In this document: positions 21,944 through 33,481 of the stretch, one piece after another | Position numbering within the stretch: the stretch's first letter is position 1 | Layout of the letters: every line of letters begins with the position of its first letter | Source: Earliella scabrosa | Taxonomy: Eukaryota; Basidiomycota; Agaricomycetes; Polyporales; Polyporaceae | Assembly (NCBI GenBank): GCA_022605405.1 | Contig: JABYQQ010000002.1 | Location: 3,348,001-3,412,000 of the forward strand | Reading direction: 5' to 3' | DNA: 64,000 bases | Notes under the pieces: model-generated | Seen by the model: only the letters and a program-made list of their open reading frames with translations | Database searches by the model: none | Told to the model about the DNA's origin: nothing | Position numbers and translations under genes: made by a program

Positions 21944-22903
21944 TCACGGAACCCATGCACCTGGCTGCGCATTCCGCCGGCTCTGCGCTGCAGCGTATGC
22001 GCTAGCATGGCTCATGCCAGTCGCATAGCCAGCGTAAGGAGGAGGCGCAGGCGCAGGCGCGGCATAAGCCACCACCGGGATGGTAGCTCCGCGCTGTACC
22101 TGCCGCATCTGCGCTGCGGCCATCGGCGGCCCCGACGCGTGCTGGAACACGGGCATCGTTGCTGCGCGATGGTGTACTGGCACAGGTTGAACCGGTCTCA
22201 TAGCCACCGCCGGCGGGACCATGTAGACCTGCTGCATGACTGGGGGGCCCCGCCGCGTCCTTGGCGGAGACGGTGGCCGAGTATATGTGACTGTGGAGTC
22301 GGGCTTGAGGAGCATGCCTGGAGACGACTCGCTGACGAGCGAGTGGCCGGGGAGTGAAGAGGCCTTCATCGCTTGCGATGGTAGCTCAACAGGCTCGTTG
22401 CCTCCCCGCATGTTGAACGTGTAGTGGGGATATGGGGCAGGACGGGAGAAGTCCCGCACCACCTGGCTCTTGAACGTCTTGAGGTCGTCTGGGTAGATGT
22501 TGACCTTCCAATCCAAGAGTCTTAGCATCTCCCGCTCCGAGGTGATGATGTCCTCGCGTCCGATCCCGACGTCCGTGGTGCACACGGTAAACGAGCTGGC
22601 CTTGATCGACAATTCGGCGTCGTATATGCTCTTCCCGGCGATGATGTACGCCGCCAGGAAGAGTTTATACGTCGTTTGCCACGAATTGCCTCTGAGGTTA
22701 TGATAGAACCGCTGCTTCAAAAACCCGAGGAGATATAGGGCTGAATAGGCGACGTCGAGAGAGTAGCAGGGGCTGGTACGATGGAGGATGGCGGCAATGA
22801 ATTGGTCTAGTCCTTGTGTACCCCGGGGAGCTGGCTCAACCCGGAAGTAATGCGTCACGAAGCGGGAGAACGCTACGGCGTAGTGTAGATGGTCAGATTG
22901 CAT
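21944..22903 (-). CDS. Pho80/Pcl-type cyclin
   Basis: A single exon of 319 residues starting MQSDHLHYAVAFSRFV. The cyclin box (about residues 8-150) has FVTHYF, LDQFIAAILHRT, AYSALYLLGFLKQRF, LFLAAYIIAGKSIYD and EREMLRLLDWKVNIYP, the pattern of cyclins that bind Pho85-type kinases. The tail is Pro/Ala-rich and disordered, with no destruction box recognised. The frame remains open upstream to about 23155, but that part does not look coding and I treat it as leader. A second cyclin of the same type lies at 48.1-49.3 kb. The kinase partner and process (polarity, nutrient signalling or cell cycle) cannot be told from sequence. Confidence 0.88.
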   Translation of the reverse strand: MQSDHLHYAVAFSRFVTHYFRVEPAPRGTQGLDQFIAAILHRTSPCYSLDVAYSALYLLGFLKQRFYHNLRGNSWQTTYKLFLAAYIIAGKSIYDAELSIKASSFTVCTTDVGIGREDIITSEREMLRLLDWKVNIYPDDLKTFKSQVVRDFSRPAPYPHYTFNMRGGNEPVELPSQAMKASSLPGHSLVSESSPGMLLKPDSTVTYTRPPSPPRTRRGPPVMQQVYMVPPAVAMRPVQPVPVHHRAATMPVFQHASGPPMAAAQMRQVQRGATIPVVAYAAPAPAPPPYAGYATGMSHASAYAAAQSRRNAQPGAWVP

Positions 22904-24746
22904 GCTGCCGGTTGGTGCGGTGGAGGGTGGAATGCGTGATGGCAATGAGAGGGGGATAACCACCAGCAAGGTAGTGGGCGTGAGGGCCTGTAGGGCCTGT
23001 ATGGTGTGTGGAGTAGAGCACGTTTCATTTATACAGATCCACGAGAAGGCAACATGGTCATAGCGTGGGTGTTTTTGGTTAGACAAAGGTTTAGACGCTT
23101 GGTCGGAAACGTACGCTTTGTCCAAATCGCTGCTTTGACCGCGCCACTTCTGCAACGGGCGAGCATAACTATCGCGATGAATAGGGAAGAGTGCTCGTGA
23201 GTAACAGCTCAGGTGGTGTGTAGTGCGATAGCTACTCGCATGCGCCTGCTCATGGATATCGCTGGACGTGAACCGAACCTTCTAGGACGCATAACCGATT
23301 GAGTACTGACCACGAATGATCGATAGTGAAGTTGGACGCACGCACCACGAGGTATTGTCGAGCGGTAAGAGGGCCGAAGGAGAAATGGAGCCACATATTG
23401 CAGGCACTGATTAATTTCAAGTTCGAGTGCTGGGACGCGAGTGATATCCGCATATCTGTTTATCTTCAAAGATCTACAAGTCTACACTGGCAGGGTGAAT
23501 GAGATCAACGCGAAGTGGTCCACGTGTGCCACCTTCGCCGCAGTGTGAGTTCCTGTCATAGAGAAGCGTTGTTTCTGGGGAACATTTGAGTACGAGTTCA
23601 AAGATGTCGATACTTATCACGACTTGAACCATTCAAGTTGCCTACAGATGGTATGATGCGAGCCGCGGGCGAAGTCCTCCTGTGCCGTTTGAGTGCTGTT
23701 TTCGCAGGAAGTCCGACGAAGCCGAAGGTAATCGACCTCGGGACCTGCTACTAGCTAGGAGCGATAGCTGCGATCTCAGTCGCCGTCTGCAGTTGTTTTC
23801 TTGAAGGGCATGGGAGATTGATGCGAGTCATGTATATATCCGGATTCCGGATGGACCTGATTGTGGGCATTTGATAATAACGATGGAAGAGTGTAATCAG
23901 GGCGAGTCGACAGTTGGTCCAAAGTTGTCGCCCGACGCCCGCGGCCGGTGACTTGGAAGTTGAAGACCACTCAGGCCGAACCGCAGTTTACAACGTCATC
24001 GGTGGCAGTGCAATTACTGGCGCCCGCGCGGCGCGGTCACAGCCAAGCTCAGCAACCGCGCCGCGGCCGCCATGCAGAGTTATCCAACATACTAGCATGA
24101 CCCGGGATGCGACACGAGCGCCGGGTGACCCCAGATGCGACACAAACGTTCATGGGCTGCCCTGCAGGCCACTCTGATCTGTCAAAGTCTGGGAGACAGT
24201 GCGTCTATGTCCCGAATACACCTCTGTAACTTTTGGAGAGGAGGGGTTGCGATTTGGAAGAGATAGTTAAGTAAGAATGGAGCGAGGATGCCTTAACCCG
24301 GTTGATCACCGAATGTTTGCATTCTACCACACGAATGCCTCATCGCTGCCTCTTCAAATGTTCACTGAGTATTTTCATACAGGTAGCAAACCCAAGGAAA
24401 TTTTCTCCGAGGGCAAAATATGCACGGGGACATGAGCAGTGAGCTCGCGAGACCTGACCCGGGATGTGTGTCACTTCTGGGGTCAGACCACCGAATCCCA
24501 GATCGCGAGCCTATTTCTCAACGAATCCTCTCGAATTTTTGAGGGAACATGAATGTGTGCAATGCGAATACGACTGTGAAATTTCAGGCTTATCGGATGT
24601 CAGGAGGGACAGGGATCAGAAGATGGGGGTTTCCTGTGTCACTTCTGGGGTCATGCTAGTACTCACGTCGAGACTTTCTCCTCCATTACCCACTCTAGGC
24701 CCCGCCCAACTGTCCAAGTTGATTGTGTGTTGCAGGCATTACAGAC
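22904..24746. other. Long intergenic region with short repeats, no gene seen
   Basis: This holds the cyclin promoter on the left and the ATPase promoter on the right. No convincing exon was found. The right half carries the repeated TGACCCC/GGGGTCA-containing elements listed next. Confidence 0.45.
24098..24653. repeat. Dispersed 19-bp direct and inverted repeats
   Basis: TGTGTCACTTCTGGGGTCA occurs twice, identical, at 24467-24485 and 24635-24653. An inverted relative (16 of 19 matching) is at 24126-24144. It forms a near-tandem pair with TGACCCGGGATGCGACAC at 24098. The element starting at 24455 begins TGACCC and ends GGGGTCA, so it is itself bounded by an inverted repeat. All lie within 650 bp of the ATPase copy 1 start. 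Confidence 0.65.
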
Positions 24747-27466
24747 ATGCTTTGCTCTCTATCCTTGCGACCCTTTGCTGGCATGACGCGAAGTCACATT
24801 GCAGTTGCCAGGACTTCGCGAACGCTTGTAGACGTGACCCCGATGTTGAAACGTCACGTCGACGCGCACAGCAGGTTCATGAGCAGAGTCTCTCATCGTG
24901 CACCAGTGCGCCGTCAGACTACAGAAGATCTGCTCAAACTCAGGAAGAAGATAGAGGCAATATACGGAGAGCTTCCCTCCACCCCCGGGCCTGTGGGCTC
25001 CCCGACTGGACACGGGTCAGAATCCGCAGTTGGAGGCGGAGGTGGAAGTCGAGGTAGCGGCATTAAGGACGCAGTTCTCTCTACTGTGGTTGGCGTTGTA
25101 GTCCGTAAGTTTCTGCTGCCAAGGTTCAGAATCTCCCTGCCATGTAAACGATTGCGACTGGCGCACACGAATCTGGTGACATGTTTTGTTTGTTGACAGG
25201 CCACTGGGGCTGAGCATCCAAGCCTGCTAGGCAACCTACATGGTGCCTCATTGACAGACAGGACGATCGCTCAAAAGGAACCAACTATCCCTGTTTCATG
25301 CTAGCCTTTGACGTCGAATACGTTCACCGAGCTGACGAGTTACAGTGTTCACAGGTGGAATCATATACATGGCCTGGTACAAGGAGAACGTCCTACGAAA
25401 GGTCGGGGATGCCTCCTGCAAAATACAACGTCTCCAGCTGACCGCCCTGCATATAGATTGAAGAAGTCTTCGAGCCGGGTTACGACCCAGCCCTCGAGCT
25501 TGTGAAGGTGTCTCGCAGAAAGCATCTACCAGGAACCGAACCACCTGATGACTCGGACGAGCTCGACTGGGCCCAAGAGTCCTGGACGCAGCATGTGCGG
25601 CGCACGGAGCAGGACCTGATCGAACGCGTGATTCAAGGGAACGAGGCAGGCCACTATTTCGTTGTGCTCGGACCGAAGGTAGGGATGACTTTTCGTCCAG
25701 TGGCACGGCCTGCTGACGCATGCGTGGTTCTGTCAGGGTTCAGGGAAGACAACTATGATGCTTGATGCAATGCAAGCAGTGCAGGCAGAGGGCGTTGCAA
25801 TATGCGACGCCCATCCGGACCTAGAAGTCTTCCGCCTACGACTCGGGAAGACGTTGAACTTCGAGTTCAACGAGGACACTCAGACTGGCCTCTTCCAAAG
25901 AAGAGATCCTCGAGAAGGTAGAAAGGGAATCGGAGGTCGAGGACCCACATTTCTAACTATGTGTTGGCGCAGGTGGGCCGGCACTCGACATTGAGCGCGG
26001 TGAGTGGCGTTGCGCGTATACAAACCTGTTCTCCAGTGTTCTCATCTAGCGCGACAGCTCTCAACAAGCTCGAGAAGGTCGCATTGCGTCATGCGCGACG
26101 TAAAGGCAAGCCGCTCGTTCTCATCATCATCAACAACATTCACCACTTCAACCACGACGAGGACGGGAGGAACATTCTTCTGCAGTTCCAACAGCGCGCT
26201 GAAGCTTGGGCAGCTAGCGGTATGAGACGAAATCTATGTAAACTCTATGGCACGCCGAGCCGCGACTAACGATGTGCGCAGGAATCATCACCATGGTATT
26301 TGGCTCGTAAGACGATCCATTCCCGGTGATAAAATGAGTCGGCATGTTGACGCCGTGCACAGAGACGACTCATGGCCGTTCTTCGTGATGCGTGAGTCCG
26401 TTTCATAAACCCTTTTATATTCTTCTCAATTCTGTCGCAGGTCAGCACGCTAGCAGGATGCATGCAAGTTGCCCGTATATACGTCCTCAGGCTGGCTCCT
26501 CGCTTACTACTGTCGTTCAGGTCGTCTCCGTCTACGACTTGTCAGCGAAGGACGCGCAGATCGCAGCTCTCGGTATGCGCAAGAGCGCGGGGCGACCCGT
26601 AGAGTCCCCCGAGATCTTCAAGGAGGTGGTGAGGCTCGTTGGCGGACGGATGACCTACCTCGGCAAGGTCACGAAGGCGCCCGACATGGTCCACTACGCA
26701 AAGCACATGCTGGCCATCGAGAAGGCTTGGCTGCTCAGCCAGATCGGTTTGATTGCGAACTGCGACGATGACGTGATGGACGAGCAGAAGTGGTCCTCGG
26801 GTTCGTGGTTGCTATTGCGCGAGCTCGTCAAGAAGCACCAACAGAATGTCGCGACCGTGAAGGCGGCGATCGGGCGGGGCGAGGCGACCGAGGACGACCT
26901 GGACAATCTCCCGCTGCCGCGTATTCCCTATGTGCGTCGCGTGCGAATGGTCATCATCATCGGCAACCACTAACAAAGAGTCTATAGCACGAATGTCGCC
27001 AGATCATGACTCGAGGGGACTTTCTCGACGGTACCGCATTGTCTCTGTCCTGTCACGCATACCTGCTGATCAAGTAACATCATCTATAGAGCTCGACCGC
27101 AAGAACATCATCAATATCGACGTGAGTGTGGCTGACGATCGTGCTCACTGGTACTGGATGTTCACAAGGCTGTCTCTGCAGACCAACCATGACGTGATGC
27201 CCGACTCCATGCTGATGCTCCGTGCCGCCGAACAAGTGGTCGCAGAGGAAGGGTTCGAGGCGCTTTTGCGGAGCTCTCTGGCCAGAGTGGATGAAGTCGA
27301 GAGTCTGCAGCGCACACGCGAGCTCACGGTGCGTTTCCACCTTATATCTCACATGCCCGTGTTCGGTCGCTGGCATGCGACCGCATACCAGTTCAAGGAT
27401 ATCAGTAGAGGCGATCGCATCCGTTTGTCTGTTGACAAGACCGGCGGCGTCGAGCGTCTCGTATGA
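24747..27466 (+). CDS. Predicted membrane-anchored P-loop (AAA/Orc1-like) ATPase, copy 1
   Basis: Fourteen exons give 596 residues: 24747-25104, 25346-25401, 25457-25678, 25737-25917, 25973-25999, 26058-26219, 26282-26306, 26363-26391, 26441-26463, 26521-26931, 26988-27030, 27090-27121, 27182-27328 and 27392-27466. The N-terminus is basic and without acidic residues for about 25 positions, like a mitochondrial presequence. A membrane span (AVLSTVVGVVLFTGGIIYMAW) precedes the ATPase domain. Walker A is GPKGSGKT, split by an intron between Lys and Gly. The Walker B position reads LVLIINNIHHF, with Asn-Asn where Asp-Glu is usual. The join before QVVSVYD uses a GC-AG intron (26464-26520). A helical C-terminal region follows. 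Mitochondrial inner-membrane location and ATP use are inferred. Confidence 0.82.
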
Positions 27467-27968
27467 GCCCAGTATGTAGTTTGGTATTCAATGGGCAACT
27501 TCGACTTTGCACTTCACATAGAATAGTAGAATACATCATCATGTTAGACCTCTGTCAAACCCATGCGATAAATGACATTGTTCCTCAAGCTCGGCTCTCA
27601 CCTGAAGGTTGCGACCGTCTGACCCGACTCCCCGCCATGACCCCGTCGTTGACCGGTCGTTGACGACTCAACCAGTTCAGCATCGACGTCAGTGTAACTT
27701 TAGTAGCGCTGTTGCAGATGATCCTCGAAATGACGACGGACAGAGAAGGGGCCGGCCAGCATGTCCGACCGTCACAACACATTCTCAAAACGAAGTAATA
27801 AGATAGCAGGCCTAGGATGACATGTGTGGGCCGACCGACGTTCCCAGTACACCGATGGACGGTCCAGGGTATCCAATTGAACAGAGAACCCAAACCAAGC
27901 CCGATACCTACCACCGCAACACAAACCACCACGGCACGCGCCAGGCAGCTCCCGTCTCGACCAACCGC

Positions 27969-30900
27969 TCAAAGCTTCATCAAGCCCTTCATCGCATTCG
28001 CGACCGCAAAGCTCGACTTGGCCATCACCTGGCGCGACTCCTTCGTGATGTCCGCCTGCGCCTGCACCTCGCTCAGCTTGTTCGCGTGCTCCCCGAGCTC
28101 GCGCAGGATCTCCTCGCCCTGCGCCTGCGAGCCCGGCGGGAGGTTGTCCTTGCACACCGCGACAATGCTCGACACGATCGTGATGATCTGCGTCAGGTTC
28201 TCGTTCAGCGTCGGGGACGGCGTCGGGCTGCGCACGCCCGACAGGACGCTCTGGATCGCGTAGACAATTGACTCTGTTTGCGCTTCGAGGTAGGGCTGAT
28301 GGGCACGACGGTGAGTGTTTGGGAGCAATGAAGACATGACACGGCGATGGCAACACTCACCTTCAGCTCCGCCCATGCGTCCTCCGGACCCTCAGCGGTG
28401 GTTGCAGAGCTTTCGCTCCGACCACCCGCGCCGCTCCCGTTGAGCTTGCTCCTGTCAAATATGGGCGGTGGGGAGCTCGCGTTGGAACCCGAGGTATTCG
28501 ATGGCGGCCTGCGCGAGGTCATCCGTGGCGAAGATGTCGGAGACGAGCCGAATCGGAGGTCATCTCCGCCTCTCGAGCTCGCACTCGCACTGCTCCCAGA
28601 CCGCTGATGCGTCGACCGCAGCTCGTCCACCGCCCGCAGAGAGGGCGTGAAGCCGTTCGTGCCGTTCGCGGCGGATGCAGAAGTCGTTGACGACGGTCCC
28701 ACGGACATGAACGCCTCCTGCTCAGCCTTGGTCGCCTTGCGGATGTGTATCGTCTTCCCGATCTCCGTCACCGTCGCAGAGACGTGGCTCGCAGCGGCAT
28801 CAAGGAGACTGACAGGTGCCATCCCGGCACTCGTTGCGTGCGTCTTTGCCGCCGTGACGAGATTGCTGAGCGTCGCGTCCAGGCGCTCGCGCAGCGCCTG
28901 GAGCGCGTCCAGGTCGACCTCGGCGCGGTCGCGTTGCGGTCGTCGCTCGAAGGTGCGCACGTCGTCGATGATCGCAGTCACAGCGTTGATGACGCCCTTC
29001 ATCGGTTGGAGGACCCGAGTGGGGGCGTTGGACCGGCCTGCAGTGAGCAGACTGTCGATGGAGGAGACGAAGCCTGTAACATGGATGTCGACGAGGCCGC
29101 CGTCCCGCGCGACCGGTAGTTGGTCGTCCAGTTTCGGTGCTTGCGTGAACAACTGCGAGGTCGCTGTGGTACAGAGTCAACCTCCAACAAGTCGTAGAAG
29201 AGGCGGGTGCAAACCTTTCGCGCTTCGGAGTTCAGTCTTGGCCTGCTCATACTTCCGTTTGTACTCCTTCACCTGCGCCTCCAACTCCCGGATAACGGCC
29301 ATATCGCCGTCCTTTGCATTCAGGAGCTCGTCGTTGCGACGTGACAGATCGGTGAGCTCGGTCATCAGACCCTCCATATCGGAGCGGAGTTGGTCCAAGA
29401 TCTCAGAGTCACCCTAGAGAAAGAGCATCAGCATATTCGCAGAAGGGCTCAGTGGTCGACACTTACGCTGCCGCCGCCACCGCTAGACTCGAGGATCTCG
29501 CAGCGTTCGCGCAACGTCTCAATCTCCTCCTGGTCTTGCCTCGCCCGACGCTCCGCGATGTCCCTCTCCCTCGCGCGCTCTTCCCGCAACGCCTCCAATT
29601 CTTGCTGGAGCGATAGTATCGACGAGGTCTTCTCCTCCATTCGCTAGACATGTCGCACATGAAGACCTCGACGGCCACCAGAAATCCAAACGACGACTCA
29701 CCCTTCGCAGCTCTGACAACTCCTGCTCCATCGTCCGCACCCGGTTCTCGCTCTCCATCCATCTCTGCTCCCGCTCCTGCACGTCCTCGAGATCCCGCTC
29801 GAGGCCCGTGATCCGCGTCTGCATCGTCGCAATCTTGAACTCGTACTCCTTCCGCATCCGCTCCCCGTCCTCCGCCACACTCGACCTCCCGCCCCCACCC
29901 AGCAATCGCGACCCAATCCCCGCCGTGCCCGTCGACCGGTCCGACGCCGCGCTCTGCCGCCCATACGACCTGTCATAGTAGTCGTCCCCGCTTCTCCGCC
30001 CGCCATCGTCCTCGTCCGCCTGCTGCAGGCGCGCACTCAGCCCGCTCAGCCCGCCGAGCCCGTTCGGCGGGCTACGCGGACTCATCTCGTCCTCGCGCTC
30101 CGAATCGCTCCCGCCTGCGCGGTTGCGCGCCGTCGAGGCCGAGTCCCGGCCGTACGGGACCTCAATCTCCTCCTCTGCGATAGTCGATTTGTTCGGGATG
30201 ATCATCCCCATCCCCGCCGTGGCGCTCTGGGCGTCCCCGCCGCTCGTCACGCTCGCGGACTCGCTCGGGCGTCGGCCGAGGGTGGTGTCCTGCGATGGCC
30301 TGCGCCGCGAGGACGCTCCGGTGGTACTGCCCCCGTAGCCCGAGTCGTCGCCGCGGTCCTCGGACGTGCGCCCGTTGCGCGGGAAGTCAGGAGATGGAAA
30401 GTCGTCATACGCGGACCCTGCGGAGACGGCAGAGACCGGGGCGTCTGGTGGTTGCATCTGGTGGCGGTGTGAAGGGGGCGGGTATGGTGAGATTGGGGAG
30501 ATGGCGCGTACCTCTTCTTTGAACTCCGGATAGCGACGGGCGAGTTCGTAATAGACGTCACTGGAGAGATCCTTGAATCTGCCGGTTGGCAGGGTTGCGA
30601 GTTTCTGGCGCGCTTGATTGCGCTTGGGGTGGAAGTCGTCGCGGACGGGGAGGAAAGGGACTGGGAGGAGGTGAGATCGACGCACGAGATACGAGAATAG
30701 GCCACCGACCTTCGTTGTCGGTGGTGTTGTTCTTTCGTCGCATGAGCTCATCGTAGACGTCGGTGGAGAGCTCCTGGAATTGTTGTCGTGTCAAGCGGGT
30801 AAGCTTCTGGCGGGCGGCGGAGCGAGAGTTGGCGGGTTCTAGTAAACAGGACGTTAGCGGCCAAGCACATAGACAAAGGGGGTAGGGAGTAGGCATCTTC

Positions 30901-31156
30901 ACGATACGATGTTGAACAGTAGCTGCAAATCTAGAAGTGGGGAGTGTGATCAGGACGTACCTTTCGCAAGATATGCAGCAAGATATTGGCTAAGCTCCTC
31001 GAAGTGGGTGCGCGCGACGACACGAGGATCTGCGGTGCCATATTGGCTGGGCGGAGCGTCGCGAAGGGGTCGATAAGATTCGGTGCGATAGTTTGAGATG
31101 CCAGAGTAGGTGGTGTTGGTGGGCGAGGCGGCCCTCGTTGACCCAGCGCGTTTCAT
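27969..31156 (-). CDS. SPA2: Spa2-like polarity scaffold with two SHD repeats
   Basis: Eight exons on the minus strand: 31156-30961, 30838-30710, 30660-30512, 30457-29702, 29643-29467, 29413-29215, 29163-28361 and 28295-27969, about 911 residues in one frame. Two Spa2-homology (GIT-type SHD) repeats lie near the N-terminus: SAARQKLTRLTRQQFQEL with TDVYDELMRR, and NQARQKLATLPTGRFKDL with YYELARRYPEF. Then come a Ser/Gly-rich disordered region, a long coiled coil (from about residue 370 through 560), and a conserved C-terminal helical domain (from GLVDIHVTGFVSSID and VLQPMKGVINAVTAI to the end). Spa2 organises the tip of growing hyphae, binding formins and MAP-kinase kinases. The C-terminal stretch AKSSFAVANAMKGLMKL fits the family. 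Confidence 0.92.
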
Positions 31157-31864
31157 TGTCGGTAACGATGGTGGATGTCGAGCAAAGAGAGTTGTTGTGA
31201 GGCGCAGACAGGCGTTCTGAGGCGCGTGAAGTGCAGCGGCGTAATAAGGCGCAGGTGGCCGTTGTCAAAATGCAACAAACACAAGACGAGGACGACGAGC
31301 GGGGGAGGATGAGCGAGGGAGGAGGATGAGCGAGGGAGGATGAGGAGAAGGTAGATGTGGGCGCTCCAAGGGCGCTGCGTGTGCTACATCAGGCTGCATC
31401 GGCAACTTCCACGAACCTATGTACATATGTAACGCAGTGGTTTCACGCCCTCCGCCGCGAGCTCGTACTTCGACTCGAACGACTGAAACTCGTCTCGCAT
31501 GTAAACCGCGACACCTGCCGACGATTCTTGACGTAGTGTACACCATACATGAAAGAGGCGCCCTCAGGATTGGCGCATCAGTTTATGTATTTCCTAACTT
31601 TGGGCTGATTATACGGACGACAGGAGCAGGACGAGGTTGCGAATGTAGGGGCAGGTGTATATGTAGACATGTATGGATCTGGTGATACGATAATATGGAT
31701 ATGCATACGACAGGGAGACACAACACACAGACAGTAGAGCGAGAGGGGCTGAGCAGTGGACACGGACGTGAGGTCGGGCATGGCGTAAATGGCAAAGAGA
31801 CGGAAAGACAATGATAGGTGAATGTGAAGGAGACAAGAGGCGGTCGGTCCCAGCAGGCGTCCGC

Positions 31865-33188
31865 TCACTGGTCAACGTCCATCTTTGCAGCACCGCCAGC
31901 ACCGCCGCGCCGCCGTCCCCTGCCGCCGCGCCCGCGACCACGACCGCGCGGCGCGGGTGGTTGCGTGTACTCCTTGGGGTCTGCGCCGGGCGGTGCGACG
32001 AGGACATGTGCTCGCGAGTCTGTCGCAAGGATTTCGTCCGAGCGCAGTTTGCTACAAAAGAGTGTTGTTGAGCTAGTGCGCGCGAGGCGAGAGGAGGACA
32101 CTCACGAGCCGTGAGATGAGTCGTCGCCCATGAGAACGTCGACGCTGCCTTCGACAAGGGCGGCGCCGATGCGGCCGGAAAGCGTCGCGTTGACACCGCC
32201 AACGATCTTAACGTTCAGAGTACGGCCGTCTGCGGGCTGGTTGTGGAATTTGGCGACTGCAGCTTGCGCATCCTTCTCGTGTTTGTAGGTGAGGCGAACA
32301 ACAGGGTCAGGGGAGGAAGTGTGGAGGACGGCGGAGGTGATGGGACCGCAGCGCTTGAAGATGGCCTGTGGGCGGGTGCAGATGGTGAGCGGCGTCGGAA
32401 AAGGAAGGAGCCAGGCTGAGCTTGGTCGTGGACGTGCCCGCCAGGGATCTCATCGTCGCTCGGTATCACATCTGTGACCGTCGTCATGTGGGCGAACAAA
32501 GATGGGGTCGGAGAATACAGAACATGAGAAGCACTGAGGGGAGAGTTGCGGTAGACGCGGGGGGATTGGAGGCGCGAGAGCACAGAGCGTATAAAGACAG
32601 GTTGCTGGGCGAGCGAGAGGGATTGTGGACAGGACGAGGACAATAGTACTTGCGCTTGGATGACCGACGACGAGCTTGCGGCAGACACGTCCAGGGACGG
32701 AGGGGATAGTGGAGGATGAAACACACCTCGACGTCTGCTGCGGTGGTGCCCTTCGCTAGGCCGGCGACTTGGACGACATTGCCGCGTGAGCTCGCGCCCT
32801 TGATGGAGAGACCGCCCTTTTCACCCAGGGCGTCACGGAGAGCCTTGTCGGCGATGCCAAAGTTCATCTTTGGTGCGCCGACTGGGGCGTTGGTGAGACG
32901 TGCGGAGAGGGAACGGTCGGCGTTGTACATGTCGTGCTGCCATGTGTCGTTGACGTCGCCCTTTGGCGGACGGTTGGCCTTGTTCTGTGTTGGAAAACGT
33001 GTCGTTGTAAGAGTAGAGTGGGTAGTGAGGGAAGGAGGGGAGATAGGTAAGTCGGACGCGGGGAACTGGAGTCAAGGAAGCGGGCGCACATAGGGACCAG
33101 TCGACGCACGAGCCGACTTGGAGCGGACGGGGCCGACCTTGGGGGCCGCGCCGGCGGGGAGACTAATGCGCTCGAGCAGCGAAGTCAT
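31865..33188 (-). CDS. RRM RNA-binding protein of REF/ALY (Yra1/THO4) type
   Basis: Four exons on the minus strand: 33188-33090, 32984-32727, 32365-32106 and 32051-31865, 267 residues. An N-terminal basic region is followed by MNFGIADKAL and one RRM that starts RGNVVQVAGLAKGTT and continues AIFKRCGPITSAVLH, VVRLTYKHEKDAQAAVAKF and ADGRTLNVKIVGG. The C-terminus is an RGG-type tail (RGRGRGRGGRGRRRGG) ending MDVDQ. This layout fits mRNA export adaptors that bind the helicase Sub2/UAP56, but I do not see the short N-terminal UAP56-binding motif of Yra1, so the assignment is to the broad family. The second intron is 361 bp, by far the longest of this gene, and interrupts the RRM. Confidence 0.85.
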
Positions 33189-33481
33189 GCTGAAGAGTGT
33201 GTAGCGCAGGGACGAGGAAGAGAATGTGGCCGATGTCGAGGACGACGAGGACGAAGAGGACAAGCGAGAGAGCCTCAGCCTGAGCGCGACCGCCACTCCC
33301 TGTTTGGCTCTGTTTGTGCACGCGAGTCGCGTGCAGGCAGCGCGCGGGCGCTACGAGACGTTGAGTACGCCATCGGACACGTCCCCGCCATCGTCCTTGC
33401 CTCCCTTGTCATCGTCCCAGTCAACGTCGACGACCGAACGCTGTACATCCGCGAGCATCTGTACATCCACATACTCTCACA
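33189..33481. promoter_or_regulatory. Shared divergent upstream region of the RRM gene and ERV14
   Basis: Only 293 bp separate the two start codons, which face away from each other. Stretches of GAC/GAG repeats (about 33236-33275) and short CT-rich tracts occur. No TATA box is clear. Both are highly expressed housekeeping families, so a shared promoter is plausible but inferred. Confidence 0.45.

Noticed and set aside
22904..23155. Upstream extension of the first cyclin by 84 codons
   Set aside because: The extension lacks cyclin similarity, is separated from the box by low-complexity sequence, and the Met at 22903 directly precedes the cyclin box.
23340..23440. Possible tRNA-like sequence around GTATTGTCGAGCGGT and AAGTTCGAGTGC
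   Set aside because: The acceptor and anticodon stems do not pair; the B-box is poor.
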